DNA of 64,000 nt from Actinomycetes bacterium (GTDB lineage Bacteria; Actinomycetota; Coriobacteriia; Coriobacteriales; UBA8131), in assembly GCA_009787085.1 (NCBI GenBank), contig WRGR01000040.1, forward strand, positions 1-64,000, in the 5' to 3' direction. Position numbers and translations under genes: made by a program. Shown here one piece after another: positions 1-11,860 of this stretch. The notes beneath the pieces were generated by a model. That model was not told the DNA's origin. It did not search any database and worked only from the letters and a program-made list of their open reading frames with translations. Position 1 is the first letter of the stretch, and each line of letters opens with the position of its first letter.

Positions 1-2
1 CC

Positions 3-380
3 CGCCGTTTCCTCGACCACCTGCCGCAGGAGCAATACCCCGGAGGCAGCCTAGCTGCCGCCATCTACTTGGCGGGCGGCATTCGCGCCTTCGACCGGGG
101 CACGATGTCCGAGGAGCGCAATCCTGACGGCAGCGAACACCTCGCCAATATGGAGATGACGTGTCTCGCACTGCCAAAGCGGGTTTTCAGCCTGTCTCAG
201 CTGGCTTATGTTGCCGACCGCATTGCTTGGCTTTACGAGTGCCGCCGAATGATCGGCGGCTTACGCTTCACCGAAGAGCCGGGGCGGCTGCGCTGCTTTT
301 TCGGGCGCCTAGAATCCATCGGCGACTGGCCGGAGCAGTTGCTGGCAGCCTTCAAGAAGGAGATGCCTAGTGGCATATAA
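3..380 (+). CDS. Tryptophanase / tyrosine phenol-lyase family beta-eliminating lyase, C-terminal part (5' end outside window)
   Basis: Open frame from position 3 gives RRFLDHLPQEQYPGGSLAAAIYLAGGIRAFDRGTMSEERNPDG...GGLRFTEEPGRLRCFFGRLE, typical of TnaA/TPL C-termini. Confidence 0.8.
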   Translation, partial: RRFLDHLPQEQYPGGSLAAAIYLAGGIRAFDRGTMSEERNPDGSEHLANMEMTCLALPKRVFSLSQLAYVADRIAWLYECRRMIGGLRFTEEPGRLRCFFGRLESIGDWPEQLLAAFKKEMPSGI

Positions 381-382
381 GC

Positions 383-1081
383 ATGATGCCTGAGATACTG
401 CTCGTCGAAGACGACCAGTCAATCGCCAAAAACCTCACCTTACTGTTAAGGTCGGAAAGCTTCAATATCACCCCTGCCGTGACACAGGCCGAGGCTTTAG
501 CACTGCTGGATGAGATGCACTTCGATTTGGCCCTAGTGGATATATCGCTGCCAGACGGCAACGGCTTTGCGCTCTGCACGGCAGTCAAAGAAGGGCAGGG
601 CATACCGGTGATCTTTCTGACCGCTGCTGATGACGAACTGAGCGTGGTCACTGGCCTGAACCTCGGTGCCGCCGACTATGTCATCAAGCCATTTCGCCCC
701 CGGGAGCTGATTGCCCGAATCAGAGCTGCGCTGCGCAAGACCGGCCAAGCCTCGGCAGTTTTCGAGGCCGGCGCGGTAAGCGTAGACACCACTCGCAGCC
801 TAGTGACGAAACATGGCTACGAAGTCTGCCTCTCGGCCTTAGAATACCGCTTGCTGCTGGTATTTGTGAACAACCCCAACCGGATCATCCAGCGCGACCG
901 GCTGATGGACGAGCTATGGTATGCTGCTGGGGAATTCGTCAACGACAATACCTTGACGGTCTACATCAAGCGCCTACGAGAAAAAATCGAAGACGACCCG
1001 CAAAACCCACAGATCATCCTGACAGTGAGGGGTATGGGCTACCGTTTAGGAGGGCAGCGTGTTCCGCAACAAGGAGCTTAG
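383..1081 (+). CDS. OmpR/PhoB-family response regulator
   Basis: Receiver domain (LLVEDDQSIAKNL, DLALVDISLPDGNG) and winged-helix C-terminus (TVRGMGYRLGG). Confidence 0.95.
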   Translation: MMPEILLVEDDQSIAKNLTLLLRSESFNITPAVTQAEALALLDEMHFDLALVDISLPDGNGFALCTAVKEGQGIPVIFLTAADDELSVVTGLNLGAADYVIKPFRPRELIARIRAALRKTGQASAVFEAGAVSVDTTRSLVTKHGYEVCLSALEYRLLLVFVNNPNRIIQRDRLMDELWYAAGEFVNDNTLTVYIKRLREKIEDDPQNPQIILTVRGMGYRLGGQRVPQQGA

Positions 1082-2147
1082 GCGCCTCAGCCTGCTCTTC
1101 CTAATACTGGCCGTGGCGGCAACAATCACAGGCTTTGCATTGAACATTGCCGCTGGCGTTGTTGCCATATGCTCTGCTGCCGCCTTCGGGACGGCCTTTC
1201 TTATCTTCACTAGGTCCCGCTACCGTGAGCTGGCCGAGATCGCCGACCAAGTGGATGCAGTAATGCACCACGAAGAATATCTACATTTGGAAGGCTTTGA
1301 GGAGGGCGAGCTAGCCATCCTGAAAAGCGAGATCAACAAGATGGCCATTTGTATCCGTGAACAAAACGCCAGTCTTAAAGAAGACAAGCGCTACTTGGCA
1401 GACTCTTTGGCCGATATCGCCCACCAGCTGCGCACCCCTCTGACTTCTGCCAACTTGATCGTCTCGCTGCTTAGGCAAGACGGCGGCACTGACAGCTCAA
1501 AAGAACTCGTCCATGAACTGGAAGAGCTGCTGCTGCAGATGGACTGGCTGATCACTACGCTGCTGAAGATCTCCCGTTTAGATGCCGGAGTTGTGGACTT
1601 TCAGATTAAGCCGGTGCCTGTACGCAAGCTGATAGCAGCCTCCCTACGGGCACTGGCAATCCAAATTGAGCTTATGGACATTGAAATACAGGTGAATGTA
1701 CCTGATGACTGTGTGATTCCGGGTGATTTTCATTGGCTGGTCGAAGCAGTGCGAAACATCCTCAAAAACTGTGTGGAGAGCAGCGGCCATGGCGGTCGTA
1801 TCGAGATCAGCTGCAAGGACAACCCGCTTTTCTTGAGGCTCATCATCCACGACTCCGGCCCGGGTTTTGACCTCGACGAACTGCCTTATATCTTCGTCCG
1901 CTTCTTCAGTGGCAATAAAATGGCGGCAGAGGCGGCCGAGCGCGACAACAGTTGCCCATCGACCAAAGACAACCCGAATGAGAGCAGCGGCAGCGGCCTA
2001 GAGGCTCAAGACGCAAACGAACGAACCTGCGGCTGGGGCATCGGACTAGCCTTGAGCAAGATGATCGTAAACAGGCTAAACGGCAGCCTGACTGCTGCAA
2101 ATCACCCGATTAAGGGCGCAGTGTTCTCCATACGCTTCGAAAAATGA
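1059..2147 (+). CDS. Sensor histidine kinase
   Basis: H-box DIAHQLRTPLTS, N-box, GWGIGLALSK; overlaps the response regulator gene. Confidence 0.93.
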   Translation: MFRNKELRRLSLLFLILAVAATITGFALNIAAGVVAICSAAAFGTAFLIFTRSRYRELAEIADQVDAVMHHEEYLHLEGFEEGELAILKSEINKMAICIREQNASLKEDKRYLADSLADIAHQLRTPLTSANLIVSLLRQDGGTDSSKELVHELEELLLQMDWLITTLLKISRLDAGVVDFQIKPVPVRKLIAASLRALAIQIELMDIEIQVNVPDDCVIPGDFHWLVEAVRNILKNCVESSGHGGRIEISCKDNPLFLRLIIHDSGPGFDLDELPYIFVRFFSGNKMAAEAAERDNSCPSTKDNPNESSGSGLEAQDANERTCGWGIGLALSKMIVNRLNGSLTAANHPIKGAVFSIRFEK

Positions 2148-2251
2148 GAGATGTGTCACCTGAAAATCATGATCTTGTCAGGTCTAGACGATATAGTATT
2201 TATTGTGAATCGAGCAGTTGGGAACCCCGCCGCAGAGGATCGTACCACTCA

Positions 2252-2338
2252 CCGGGCAAACGCCCTGCCCGGATGCCCAAGACTCAAGGAGAGGGTCACA
2301 CTGTCCGGCAGCCAGACAACGCCCCTGGCTGCCGGACA
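2252..2338 (+). promoter_or_regulatory. Two consecutive perfect hairpins in the leader of the ABC exporter operon
   Basis: CCGGGCA-aacgccc-TGCCCGG (2252-2272) and TGTCCGGCAGCCAG-acaacgccc-CTGGCTGCCGGACA (2302-2338); no poly-T follows. Confidence 0.6.
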
Positions 2339-2375
2339 AATTATCAGGGAAGCATCGCAGAGAAACGGTTAAAGC

Positions 2376-3056
2376 ATGGAACTCCTAAAGCTGCTAGATG
2401 TCTGCAAGTACTACGGCAAGGGCGAAAACAGGGTAACCGCCCTCAACCATGTGTCGTTTGCGGTTGAGAAAGGAGAGTTCGTGGTGATTGTCGGTGCCAG
2501 TGGCTCCGGTAAATCCACCTTGCTGCATACGATCGGCGGTGTGGACGCCCCTAGCTCTGGCAAGGTCTGCCTCTATGACCAAGACGTCTACGCCCAAAGT
2601 GCCGAAAAACTGGCCGTTTTCCGTCGCCGCCAAGTCGGCTTGATCTATCAATTCTACAACCTCATCCCAACCCTGAACGTAGTGGAGAACATCACTTTGC
2701 CGGTTTTGCTAGACAAGCGTCAAGCCGATCCGCTGCGCGTCGAAGAGCTACTGCAGTTGCTGGATCTTTCAGAGCGCCGCGACTGCCTGCCCAACCAACT
2801 CTCCGGTGGCCAGCAGCAGCGGGTATCCATCGGTCGGGCGCTGATGTCGGCACCGGCAGTGGTGCTAGCCGACGAGCCCACCGGTAACCTGGACAGTCAG
2901 AACAGCCAAGAAGTACTCGAACTGTTGAAGCTGAGCCAGCGCGAATATGGTCAGACTTTGATTATCGTTACCCATGACGAGCGTATTGCCCTGCAAGCTG
3001 ATCGAGTGATCAGCATTTCCGACGGCCGTATCTCCCGGGACGAGTGGGTATACTGA
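2376..3056 (+). CDS. ABC transporter ATP-binding protein (MacB/LolD type)
   Basis: Walker [27 protein letters not shown], Walker [13 protein letters not shown]. Confidence 0.95.
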   Translation: MELLKLLDVCKYYGKGENRVTALNHVSFAVEKGEFVVIVGASGSGKSTLLHTIGGVDAPSSGKVCLYDQDVYAQSAEKLAVFRRRQVGLIYQFYNLIPTLNVVENITLPVLLDKRQADPLRVEELLQLLDLSERRDCLPNQLSGGQQQRVSIGRALMSAPAVVLADEPTGNLDSQNSQEVLELLKLSQREYGQTLIIVTHDERIALQADRVISISDGRISRDEWVY

Positions 3057-5689
3057 TGCATATCCTGCATCAAGCCAGCCTACAAAGCTTGAGGGAGATG
3101 CGCTCGCGAACACTGGCGACTATTGTCGGCATCGTCTTGTCCGTAGCCCTGATCACCGCGGTCCTTACCTCTGTGTCCTCATTTCAGAACTACCTGGTAC
3201 AATCACAAATCGAGGCCGCTGGCAACTGGCAAGTCAGGCTGACGGGAGTGAGTTTTGCTGTTTTGGACGATTTACGATCCGATGATCGGGTTGCTGCCAC
3301 AGCAGAAGTGCAGCATGTCGGCTATGGCCTGTTAAACCAAGGGCAAACAGACCAAGCCAGCCTTTTTGTGGTCGGCCTGAACGATGAGGCCTTCGGTAGC
3401 CTGCCAGTACGGATCGTCGCCGGTAGGCTGCCTGAGAACAACCACGAGATAGTGATTCCCGGGCTTCTGAGCGTAGGTAACGAAAACAGCAAGAGCAGCG
3501 CCCTTAAGATCGGCGCTGAGGTCAATCTGGTCTTGGGCGAATACCCGAATGATGCACAGCTGCCCGCCCAAGGCCAAGCCTCGAATAGCGGTACCATAGT
3601 CACTGCCTCCAAAGCATCAGCTTTCTCAACGCCAATACACCAAGAAAGCTACACTGTGGTCGGCATCTGCAACAGCATAGATCTTGGCGGTTCTCCATAC
3701 TCAGACTTCACCCTGATCACCAAAACAAACATCACTGCCACAGCCGGTGTCAATGGTGCCGATAGCACTGATAGTCCTGCCGTTTTTGATGCCTACGTTC
3801 GGCTGAAGTCGCCATCTCAAGCCGCTGCCTTTGCCCAAGGCCTCGATGCCGCCTACACGCCTGAACTGAACTCCGTCTTGTTGGAGCTAATGGGGCTGTC
3901 AGACAACAACAGCAGCTCGTATGTCCTGATCTACTTGCTGGAGGCGGTTCTTATCGCCTTGATCATGGCTTGTTCGATATTGCTGATCTACAACGCCTTC
4001 GCCATTTCCTTCAGCGAGCGCTCCCGCCAGTTCGGCATACTTGCCTCAGTGGGCGCCACCAAAAGACAGTTGATGGCCACCGCCGTTTTTGAAGGCCTTT
4101 GCCTCGGTGCAGTTGGCATACCCATCGGCCTGATGGTGGGAGCCGTTGGCATTGGGGCGACCTTGAGCTTCGTCGGCATTATGTTCAAACAGATGACCGG
4201 CATCGACGCTACCTTGTCACCGCATCTCTCAGCGCCAGCCATCCTAGTGGCCATCGCGGCCAGCATCATCACCGTATTGGCCTCAGCCTACATACCGGCA
4301 CGCAAGGCCTTCCAAACCTCGATAATCGATGCCATTCGCCAATCTGACGACATCAAAATCAGCGCCAGGTCGGTCAGAAGCCCCAAATTGGTTCAAAAGA
4401 TCTTCGGTTTGGATGGTACGCTGGCACTGAAGGGCTTCAAACGCAACAAAAGGCGCTACCGCAGCACAGTCCTTTCGCTGTCTATCAGTGTGGTGCTATT
4501 CGTTTCCGCCGCCGCCTACGGCATGCACCTCAATAGCGCCGCCAATGCGCCGAGTAGCTATGGTTTCGACCTGGCGCTAATGCCACAGCAAGCCAGAGAC
4601 AGCAGCGGCAATGTTCGAATGTTGCAGCTTTTTGCCAATTTGAAGCAAACAGACCAAGTCTATCAGGGTACCTACATCAGTGCCATCAGCTGCACTGCAA
4701 GTATCCCCAGCGACTATCTGAGCCAAGGCTATCCTCGCCTTCAGGGCCTGGTCAACGGCTCGGAGGCCGGGTCATCTGTCCCCGTCACACTGCTATTCCT
4801 TGATGATACGAGCTACCAAGGCTATCTCACGTGCCTTGGCCTACCTGTTGATGAATACCGCCCAGAACAAGGAATGCTGCTGGCCTGGGTCGCAGGCGGG
4901 GTGGCCAGCAGCAACGACAAGCCTAGCAATGGCGACAGTATCCGCAACGACAAACAGGACGCCTTGCAGATTAACCTGAGCATAGACAGCGCCAACGGGA
5001 CAACAGTGCATCGCGCTCTGGCCTGTACCGTTGTTGACCAGCCTCCTGAGCTTGGCCTCGTAGCGCAGTTCGGGGGGCTCATGGCATTCGCCCCTTATTC
5101 CTCAATGGCCTTCTTCGGTAAAACCGTCCAGAACAGCGCAAGTGTCTATATGGCCTTCTTGTCCCACGACCCAACGAAGTCAGAGGCGGCAATGCGCTTG
5201 ATAATCAAGGAAGCCGGGCTGTCTTCGAGCTATGTGTTGAGGTCATCGGCCGATACGGGCATGCAGATCCGAAACGCCACCCTGATACTCAATGTCTTCA
5301 GCCATGGCTTTGTGATCATGATCGGCCTGATCAGCACGGCCAACGTTTTCAACACCCTGTCTACCAGCGTAAAACTGCGGAGACGAGAGTTTGCCATGCT
5401 CCGCTCGATGGGTATGGACAACCGAATGTTCAACAGGATGGTCAGCCTCGAATGCCTGGTCTACGGTTTGAAGGCACTGGCTTGGGGTTTGCCGGCTTCG
5501 GTGCTCGCCAGCTTCCTGATCCACCGTGCCATGGGCAACGCCACCAGTACGCTTTTCATGCTGCCGTGGGTAGGCATAGCTATCAGCGTCTTTAGCGTGT
5601 TCACGGTGGTCTTCGCCACTATGCTCTATGCCACCAGTAAGCTAAAGCAGACGAATGTCATCGAGGTGCTGCGCAACGACACGGCTTAA
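3056..5689 (+). CDS. FtsX-like ABC transporter permease
   Basis: 880-aa membrane protein with two FtsX-type domains; ATG at 3056 overlaps the ATPase stop; stop codon overlaps that of convergent oppF (TTAA at 5686-5689). Confidence 0.9.
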   Translation: MHILHQASLQSLREMRSRTLATIVGIVLSVALITAVLTSVSSFQNYLVQSQIEAAGNWQVRLTGVSFAVLDDLRSDDRVAATAEVQHVGYGLLNQGQTDQASLFVVGLNDEAFGSLPVRIVAGRLPENNHEIVIPGLLSVGNENSKSSALKIGAEVNLVLGEYPNDAQLPAQGQASNSGTIVTASKASAFSTPIHQESYTVVGICNSIDLGGSPYSDFTLITKTNITATAGVNGADSTDSPAVFDAYVRLKSPSQAAAFAQGLDAAYTPELNSVLLELMGLSDNNSSSYVLIYLLEAVLIALIMACSILLIYNAFAISFSERSRQFGILASVGATKRQLMATAVFEGLCLGAVGIPIGLMVGAVGIGATLSFVGIMFKQMTGIDATLSPHLSAPAILVAIAASIITVLASAYIPARKAFQTSIIDAIRQSDDIKISARSVRSPKLVQKIFGLDGTLALKGFKRNKRRYRSTVLSLSISVVLFVSAAAYGMHLNSAANAPSSYGFDLALMPQQARDSSGNVRMLQLFANLKQTDQVYQGTYISAISCTASIPSDYLSQGYPRLQGLVNGSEAGSSVPVTLLFLDDTSYQGYLTCLGLPVDEYRPEQGMLLAWVAGGVASSNDKPSNGDSIRNDKQDALQINLSIDSANGTTVHRALACTVVDQPPELGLVAQFGGLMAFAPYSSMAFFGKTVQNSASVYMAFLSHDPTKSEAAMRLIIKEAGLSSSYVLRSSADTGMQIRNATLILNVFSHGFVIMIGLISTANVFNTLSTSVKLRRREFAMLRSMGMDNRMFNRMVSLECLVYGLKALAWGLPASVLASFLIHRAMGNATSTLFMLPWVGIAISVFSVFTVVFATMLYATSKLKQTNVIEVLRNDTA

Positions 5690-6819
5690 GGGGTTTCTCC
5701 TCGAACTCCTCTTGCGCCTACACAATGGCAGGCACAGAAGTGGCGGGGGGCGACCTCCAACAACTCGGGTTCAACCTCATCGCAAAGCGGTACCTTGGCA
5801 AAACAGCGGCTAGAAAAACGACACCCCGGCGGCGGATCGATGGGCGAAGGCACATCGCCCTCCAAAATGATGCGCTGGCGCTTCTTGGTGCGCTCAACTG
5901 TCGGGATAGCCGAGAGCAAAGCTTGGGTGTAAGGTGAGAGCGGCCGGTCGTACAGTTCGTGCTTGGGCGCCACCTCAAAAAGCTTGCCCAAATACATCAC
6001 CCCAACTTGATCGGAGACATGCTTGACCACATTCAGGCCATGGGCGATGAACAGATAGGTTAGGCCGAACTGCTCTTTCAGGTCATCCAAAAGATTTAAG
6101 ACCTGCGCCTGAATAGAAACATCGAGAGCCGACACCGGTTCATCGCAAACGATGAAACGTGGCCGCAGGGCAAGCGCCCGGGCAATGCCAATACGTTGCC
6201 GCTGGCCACCGGAGAACTCATGCGGATAACGGTTGCGCATGTAGTTGGCTAGACCGACGTGCTCCAAAAGCTCGTTGACTCGCGCCTCCACCTGCTTTTT
6301 GGGCAACATCTTATTGGTCAACATCGGCTCGGCAATAATATCACCGACTCGCATCCGCGGATTCAGTGAAGCATAGGGGTCTTGGAATATCAGCTGGATG
6401 TCACGACAGTAGGTTTTGCGCTCCGCCGGCTTCAAGGCCAACAGGTTATGGCCGTCGAAGAATATCTCACCGGCAGTCGGCCTAACCAAGTTCACCAGCA
6501 TCTTGCCCACTGTGGTCTTGCCACAACCGGACTCCCCCACCAGTCCGAAAGTCTCACCAGGACGGATCGAGAAACTAACATTGCTGACAGCGTGCACCAA
6601 GGAACGCTTGGAGCCAAAGCGGCTGTTGTCGGCGACATAGGTCTTGCTTAGATGGCGGATATCCAAGAGCACATCGCTTCGCGGTAGCTTGGAGCCTAGG
6701 CTGTCTGGGACATCTGACGCCCCGCCATCAGCTTGGCTAGTGTCGCGGTCGCAAGCCCCAGCACTGGTGGAGAGCTGCGCTGTTTGGCCTTTGTCACTGC
6801 CCTTGGAACGTGGCTTCAT
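5686..6819 (-). CDS. oppF: Oligopeptide/dipeptide ABC transporter ATP-binding protein (OppF type)
   Basis: [28 protein letters not shown]-terminal oligo_HPY motif [21 protein letters not shown]. Confidence 0.92.
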   Translation of the reverse strand: MKPRSKGSDKGQTAQLSTSAGACDRDTSQADGGASDVPDSLGSKLPRSDVLLDIRHLSKTYVADNSRFGSKRSLVHAVSNVSFSIRPGETFGLVGESGCGKTTVGKMLVNLVRPTAGEIFFDGHNLLALKPAERKTYCRDIQLIFQDPYASLNPRMRVGDIIAEPMLTNKMLPKKQVEARVNELLEHVGLANYMRNRYPHEFSGGQRQRIGIARALALRPRFIVCDEPVSALDVSIQAQVLNLLDDLKEQFGLTYLFIAHGLNVVKHVSDQVGVMYLGKLFEVAPKHELYDRPLSPYTQALLSAIPTVERTKKRQRIILEGDVPSPIDPPPGCRFSSRCFAKVPLCDEVEPELLEVAPRHFCACHCVGARGVRGETP

Positions 6820-8117
6820 GAAACATCATCCCCTAGTGCCTTCTCATAGAGATGGCAGCGCACCATATGCGTCCTCTGGTGGTTGATCAGCCTTGGAACA
6901 TCCTTACGACAAACATCCATGCAACTGTCGCAGCGGTCTGAGAAATGGCAGCCGGGCGGCATGTGCAAAGGATTGGGTACCGAACCCTTGATCATATAGA
7001 GACGACCGCTGTCGTCATCGTCAATGCTCGGCACAGATTTCAGCAAACCCAAGGTATAGGGGTGCAAGGGCTTCTCGAAGAGCTCTCGGGCAGAAGCAGC
7101 CTCGACCACCTGCCCGCAATACATCACCACCACCTTGTCGGCGACCTCCGAGACTACACCTAGGTCATGGGTGACCAAAAGCACAGCCATCTGGGTCTCA
7201 GAGCGCAACCGGTTGATGAGGTCAAGGATCTGCGCTTGGATAGTAACGTCCAGCGCTGTGGTCGGCTCATCAGCAATCAACAGCTTCGGCGAGCAGGCCA
7301 GCGCCATGGCGATCATCACCCGCTGGCGCATACCGCCGGACATCTGATGCGGATAATCACGAGCACGCTGCTCGGGCGACGGAATGCCCACCCAGCGCAG
7401 CATCTCCACAGCATGCGCCCAAGCTTCTCCCTTGCTGATCGGCTGATGGGCAGAGATAGCCTCGACGATCTGCCTACCAACCCGGTAGACCGGGTTCAGG
7501 GAGGTCATCGGCTCTTGGAAGATCATCGCCATCTCTGAGCCACGCAAAGCGCAATACTCTGACTCCTTGATGGTTGGCAGGGGCTTTACCCTGTTCTTTT
7601 TGAGCCTTTTTGGCTCTGCTTCAGGTGTTGCCGGAACAGGCGGACTTTCCGGCCTCCCATTCGTAGGCCGGAAAGTCCCAGTAGTCTTGCCATTGCCCTC
7701 AGCCAAATCATGGCCGTTCCCAGCATCATAGCCAGCCAAAGTCTGGCCATTGAAGCGGATCCTGCCGCCTGTCACCATGCCGGTTTCAGAAAGCAGCCCC
7801 ATGATCGAAAGCACAGTGACCGACTTGCCGGAACCAGACTCGCCGACGATAGCCAAGGTCTGGCCGGTGTCCACTTCGAAACTGACATCCTCGACTGCCG
7901 CAACGGTGCCATCCTTGACCGCGAACTCGCAACGCAGGTTACGCACCGAGAGCAGCGGCTCAGCCGCGGCAGCCTCAGTGGCCGCGGCAGCCTCAGTGGC
8001 CGCGGCAGCCTCAGTGGCCGCGGCAGCCTCAGCAGTCTCGTTTTGGGTCGCTTTGTCGGGTGCCACGTTGCTCGCAAGCTTCCTGTTCGTCTTGGTCATC
8101 TCAGCCACCCTGATCAC
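6816..8117 (-). CDS. oppD: Oligopeptide/dipeptide ABC transporter ATP-binding protein (OppD type) with Ala/Thr/Glu-repeat N-terminus
   Basis: [51 protein letters not shown]. Confidence 0.92.
   Translation of the reverse strand: MIRVAEMTKTNRKLASNVAPDKATQNETAEAAAATEAAAATEAAAATEAAAAEPLLSVRNLRCEFAVKDGTVAAVEDVSFEVDTGQTLAIVGESGSGKSVTVLSIMGLLSETGMVTGGRIRFNGQTLAGYDAGNGHDLAEGNGKTTGTFRPTNGRPESPPVPATPEAEPKRLKKNRVKPLPTIKESEYCALRGSEMAMIFQEPMTSLNPVYRVGRQIVEAISAHQPISKGEAWAHAVEMLRWVGIPSPEQRARDYPHQMSGGMRQRVMIAMALACSPKLLIADEPTTALDVTIQAQILDLINRLRSETQMAVLLVTHDLGVVSEVADKVVVMYCGQVVEAASARELFEKPLHPYTLGLLKSVPSIDDDDSGRLYMIKGSVPNPLHMPPGCHFSDRCDSCMDVCRKDVPRLINHQRTHMVRCHLYEKALGDDVS
7963..8034 (+). repeat. 18-bp in-frame tandem repeat (4 copies) in oppD
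   Basis: gccgcggcagcctcagtg repeated at 7963, 7981, 7999 and 8017. Confidence 0.95.
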
Positions 8118-9085
8118 CTCTTCCGGGTTTTCGGATCAAGGCCGTCACGGATGCCATTGCCCAACAGATTGAAGGCCAGCACCGTGGACATGATGGCCAG
8201 TCCCGGGAAGAGCATCAGCCAAGGAGCGCGGAGAATCTCATCGCGGCCACGGCCGAGCATATCCCCCCATTCGGCCAAAGGCGGCTGCACGCCCAGCCCC
8301 AAAAAGCCCAAGGCCGCTGTGTCCAGCACCGCCGTGGAAATGCCCAAGGTGGCACGAACGATAATCGAGGGCAAAACATTGGGCAGGATGTGGCGGAAGA
8401 TAATCTTGGAATCCGAGTCGCCGATCACCCGGGCGGCAGCTACGTAGTCGCTTTCTTTGATAGACAGTATCTCGCTGCGAACAATACGCGCATATTCCGG
8501 AATGGAAACCAAGCCAATGGCAATCACGGCCTTCTCCACGCCCTTACCCAGCGCCGCCATCAAAGCAATGGCCAACAGGATGGATGGGATGGCCAGCATC
8601 ATGTCCATGACCCGCATCACCACCGCATCCGTTCTGCGGCCACGATAGCCGGACACCGCCCCCAGCAGCACACCAATGGAAAGCGAGATGGCCACGGCCG
8701 AAAAACCGACTGTCAGCGATATCTGCGTACCTACCAGTATGCGGCAGAAAATATCACGGCCTTGCAAGTCGGTGCCGCACCAATGTGCTGCAGATGGGCC
8801 GAGCAGGGTGTTTTTCAAGTCTTGGGCAAAAGGATCATAGGGCAGCACCTGGGGAAAGACCTTGGTCACCAAAGCCACCAGCCCAAGAATGAGGATGAAG
8901 AGCAAGCTGATAAAGGCGGCTTTATTGGAGAAGATACCGCTCCAAACATCTTTCCAGAAGCTCTGACGCCCCTCCAGCATAGCCTCTTCGTCAATCAGAG
9001 AGACACTGCCCCTAGCGTCCAAGGTCAAGTCTGGGTAGGCCACAGAGGCCATTTTACGGGAGTTCCGCCTTGCCATCTTCCTCAC
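8114..9085 (-). CDS. oppC: Oligopeptide/dipeptide ABC transporter permease (OppC/DppC)
   Basis: DPFAQDLKNTLLGPSAAHWCGTDLQGRDIFCR; BPD permease motif EYARIVRSEILSIKESDYVAAARVIG. Confidence 0.93.
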   Translation of the reverse strand: MRKMARRNSRKMASVAYPDLTLDARGSVSLIDEEAMLEGRQSFWKDVWSGIFSNKAAFISLLFILILGLVALVTKVFPQVLPYDPFAQDLKNTLLGPSAAHWCGTDLQGRDIFCRILVGTQISLTVGFSAVAISLSIGVLLGAVSGYRGRRTDAVVMRVMDMMLAIPSILLAIALMAALGKGVEKAVIAIGLVSIPEYARIVRSEILSIKESDYVAAARVIGDSDSKIIFRHILPNVLPSIIVRATLGISTAVLDTAALGFLGLGVQPPLAEWGDMLGRGRDEILRAPWLMLFPGLAIMSTVLAFNLLGNGIRDGLDPKTRKR

Positions 9086-10101
9086 CCCTCGTCCAAGCTG
9101 CCGTACTTGATACGGGGGTCAAGGAAGGCATAGATGATGTCCACTATCAGGTTGATGGCCACGAAGATCACGGCAATCAGCAGTACCACGCCTTGGATCA
9201 CCGGAAAATCGCTTTTCAACACACACTCCACCGTGTATTTGCCAATACCAGGCCAGGCAAAGACCGTCTCGGTGAGTATCGCCCCGCCCAGAAGGCTGCC
9301 CAGCTGTAGGCCGATCACTGTGGTGACCGGCAACATCGCGGTGCGCAAGGCATGCTTGCCGTTGACCACCCGTCTGCTCAGGCCCTTAGCGCGGGCCGTG
9401 CGCACAAAGTCTTCGTTTAAGGAGTTAACCATACTGGAGCGCGTCATGCGAGTGATGATGGCCATAGAGTACAGCGCCAAAGCAACGGTTGGCAATATCA
9501 GGTGCAGCAAAACATCGCCCAGCGCCCGCCAGTTGCCCTGCACTATGGTGTCCAAGATGAACAGGCCGGTGCCGCCAGAAGGCTGGAGCATCGGTGCTGC
9601 CCGACCGCCAGACGGCAGCCAATGGAGAATACCAGCAAACAACAATATCAGTAAGATGCCGCTCCAAAATATCGGCATCGACACCCCGATTAAGGCAAAG
9701 AGCATACTAGCGTGGTCAACCAGCTTGTTCTTACGCACCGCCGCCACCCTGCCCAACGTAACCCCGAGCACGGAGGCTACCAAGATCGCGCAGATTGCCA
9801 GCTCGATGGTCGCTGGGAAACGAGCACCGATCTCCCGGACAACCGGTGCCTTGCTGTAATAGGATTTGCCAAGGTCGCCATGTAGGGCGCCGCCGATAAA
9901 ATTAACATATTGCAGCCAGATCGGGTCGCTCAAGCCGTTGTCTTGGCGCCAAGTGGCCATTTGCTCCATCGTGGCATGCTCGCCCAAGACCACTGGTGCC
10001 GGATCAGGCGAAAGCACCCTAGTGATCAGGAATATGATAATCGTCACTCCAAGGAGCACCGGAATCATCATCAAGAGGCGTTTAAGGATATATTTCAGCA
10101 C
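9082..10101 (-). CDS. oppB: Oligopeptide/dipeptide ABC transporter permease (OppB/DppB)
   Basis: MLKYILKRLLMMIPVLLGVTIIIFLI...; EDFVRTARAKGLSRRVV. Confidence 0.93.
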   Translation of the reverse strand: MLKYILKRLLMMIPVLLGVTIIIFLITRVLSPDPAPVVLGEHATMEQMATWRQDNGLSDPIWLQYVNFIGGALHGDLGKSYYSKAPVVREIGARFPATIELAICAILVASVLGVTLGRVAAVRKNKLVDHASMLFALIGVSMPIFWSGILLILLFAGILHWLPSGGRAAPMLQPSGGTGLFILDTIVQGNWRALGDVLLHLILPTVALALYSMAIITRMTRSSMVNSLNEDFVRTARAKGLSRRVVNGKHALRTAMLPVTTVIGLQLGSLLGGAILTETVFAWPGIGKYTVECVLKSDFPVIQGVVLLIAVIFVAINLIVDIIYAFLDPRIKYGSLDEG

Positions 10102-10176
10102 TTAGCTCACGTTCTAGACGGCCAAATCGGCCAAATCGGGGCGGTCGGGACGAGCTCGGTCGGAGCAGTCAGGAGA

Positions 10177-10206
10177 GGAAGCCGACAACATCTGTCGTCG
10201 GCTTCC
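10177..10206 (-). terminator. Hairpin between oppA and oppB, possible partial terminator/mRNA stabiliser
   Basis: Perfect 10-bp inverted repeat GGAAGCCGAC...GTCGGCTTCC just downstream of the oppA stop; no U-tract. Confidence 0.6.
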
Positions 10207-10225
10207 CTGTTGGCACTAATCTAAC

Positions 10226-11860
10226 TCAAGCATCTTTGGTAACTCCATGTAAAAATACACTACCTGTTGGATGGTAGTAAAAATCATGGACTTTCGGGTT
10301 GACACCACAGAGGTTTTTGGAGTGGGAGATGCAGAGCAGGGGGGTTTGGTCGGCCACCATCTGCTCGCACTTCAGGTAGACAGCTTCTCGCGCTGATCCC
10401 TCCGGAGTCGTCACGCCCTCCTTCACCAGCGCCTTGTAATCGGCATTGTTCCAACGGGTGACATTCATCGACCAGTTACTGTCGGCAAAGAGGTTCATGA
10501 AGTTGTCAGGGTCGCCATTGTCACCGGTCCAACCGTAAAAGCAGATATCAAAGCTGTCCTTTTGGATCCGGTCTTTGTAGGTAGTCCAGTCGTAGGGAGT
10601 GATCTGCAGGTCGACACCTACCTGGGACAGATAGCCTTGGATGGTTTCGGCCAAGTTTTGGCCGCCCTTGGTGTTGTAGGGGCGCGGGTTGGAATAGGTG
10701 ATGCAGCTCAGCTTGGTCACCTGTTTATCGGCCAGTGTTGCCTTGGCTGCGTTAGGGTCGTAGCTGACCGGCTTGACATCCTTGTCATAGGATGCCATCC
10801 AGAGCGGCATCACCGAGTTGGCCGGGGTGGCGTAGTCGCCGTACAGCGTGCTCACCAGTTCCTCGACGTTGATGGCCTGAGCCAAGGCGCGCCGGACATC
10901 CCGGTCAGTGCAGGTGCCGCCGTTGGTGTTGAAGCCCATGTAGTTGATAGTCATGCCGTCCTCGGCAAACAGTGTCATTCCCTTGTCCACGATCTGCTGG
11001 GCACCTGACACATCAACACCGTCGATCATGTCTACCTCGCCATTGGCTAAAGCGGTGACCCGGGCGGTGTTATCCGGAATAACCTGGAAAATCACATTCT
11101 TGGTTTTTGCGGCATTGGCTGCATCCCAGTAGCCATCAAAAGCCTCGAGCTTGACATTGGAGCCCTTTATCCAAGAAACGAACTTGTAGGGGCCAGTGCC
11201 ACAGGGGTCTTCGCCAATGTTGCCACTGTTGGCCGCCAGAGCAGCAGGTGAGACGATTGGCGCGGCCAAGGTCATGGCCATGTTCTTCAAAAACGGTGTT
11301 GATGGGGCGCGCAGTGTCAGCTTGACGGTGTAAGGGTCAACAACCTCGATCGCCTTCAGGCCGGTACCGGTGGCCTCCTCGCCGAAGACAAAAGTGGCAT
11401 AGGGCATGTCGGATGTCAAATTGGGAGCCAGCTGACGCTCCCATGACGCCTTGACTGCATCGGCGGTGAAGTCCGTGCCGTCATGGAACTTGACGCCTTG
11501 GCGCAACTTGATGATATAGGTCAGGCCGTCGGCCGAGATCTCCGGCATCTCGAGCGCCAAACAGGGAGAGACTGCGGTGTCTTTGGCACCATATTGATAA
11601 AGTCCTTCGTAGATATTGCAGGCCACCTTGGCCGACTCACCATCGTCGAAGAATGCCGGGTCGAGGGAGCGAGGATCCGCTCCTTGAGCATAGGTGATGG
11701 TGTCAGCCAAACCGGCACCGCCACCAGTATCGCTGCCGGTATCAGTGGTGGTATTGTCGCTGCTGCAACCAACCATGTAGACGGCTCCGGCACCGACCGA
11801 GGCCGCGCCCAAGTACTTCATGAACTGTCGTCTGCTAAATGAGTTCTCGATTTCCTTCAT
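10226..11860 (-). CDS. oppA: Peptide ABC transporter substrate-binding protein (SBP_bac_5) with Tat/lipoprotein signal
   Basis: MKEIENSFSRRQFMKYLGAASVGAGAVYMVGCSS; SBP_bac_5-type domain. Confidence 0.9.
   Translation of the reverse strand: MKEIENSFSRRQFMKYLGAASVGAGAVYMVGCSSDNTTTDTGSDTGGGAGLADTITYAQGADPRSLDPAFFDDGESAKVACNIYEGLYQYGAKDTAVSPCLALEMPEISADGLTYIIKLRQGVKFHDGTDFTADAVKASWERQLAPNLTSDMPYATFVFGEEATGTGLKAIEVVDPYTVKLTLRAPSTPFLKNMAMTLAAPIVSPAALAANSGNIGEDPCGTGPYKFVSWIKGSNVKLEAFDGYWDAANAAKTKNVIFQVIPDNTARVTALANGEVDMIDGVDVSGAQQIVDKGMTLFAEDGMTINYMGFNTNGGTCTDRDVRRALAQAINVEELVSTLYGDYATPANSVMPLWMASYDKDVKPVSYDPNAAKATLADKQVTKLSCITYSNPRPYNTKGGQNLAETIQGYLSQVGVDLQITPYDWTTYKDRIQKDSFDICFYGWTGDNGDPDNFMNLFADSNWSMNVTRWNNADYKALVKEGVTTPEGSAREAVYLKCEQMVADQTPLLCISHSKNLCGVNPKVHDFYYHPTGSVFLHGVTKDA

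Noticed and set aside
7710-9133. Long + strand ORFs (245 and 247 aa) opposite oppD/oppC
   Set aside because: Antisense to well-supported ABC transporter genes; compositions are codon-shadow artefacts in GC-rich DNA.
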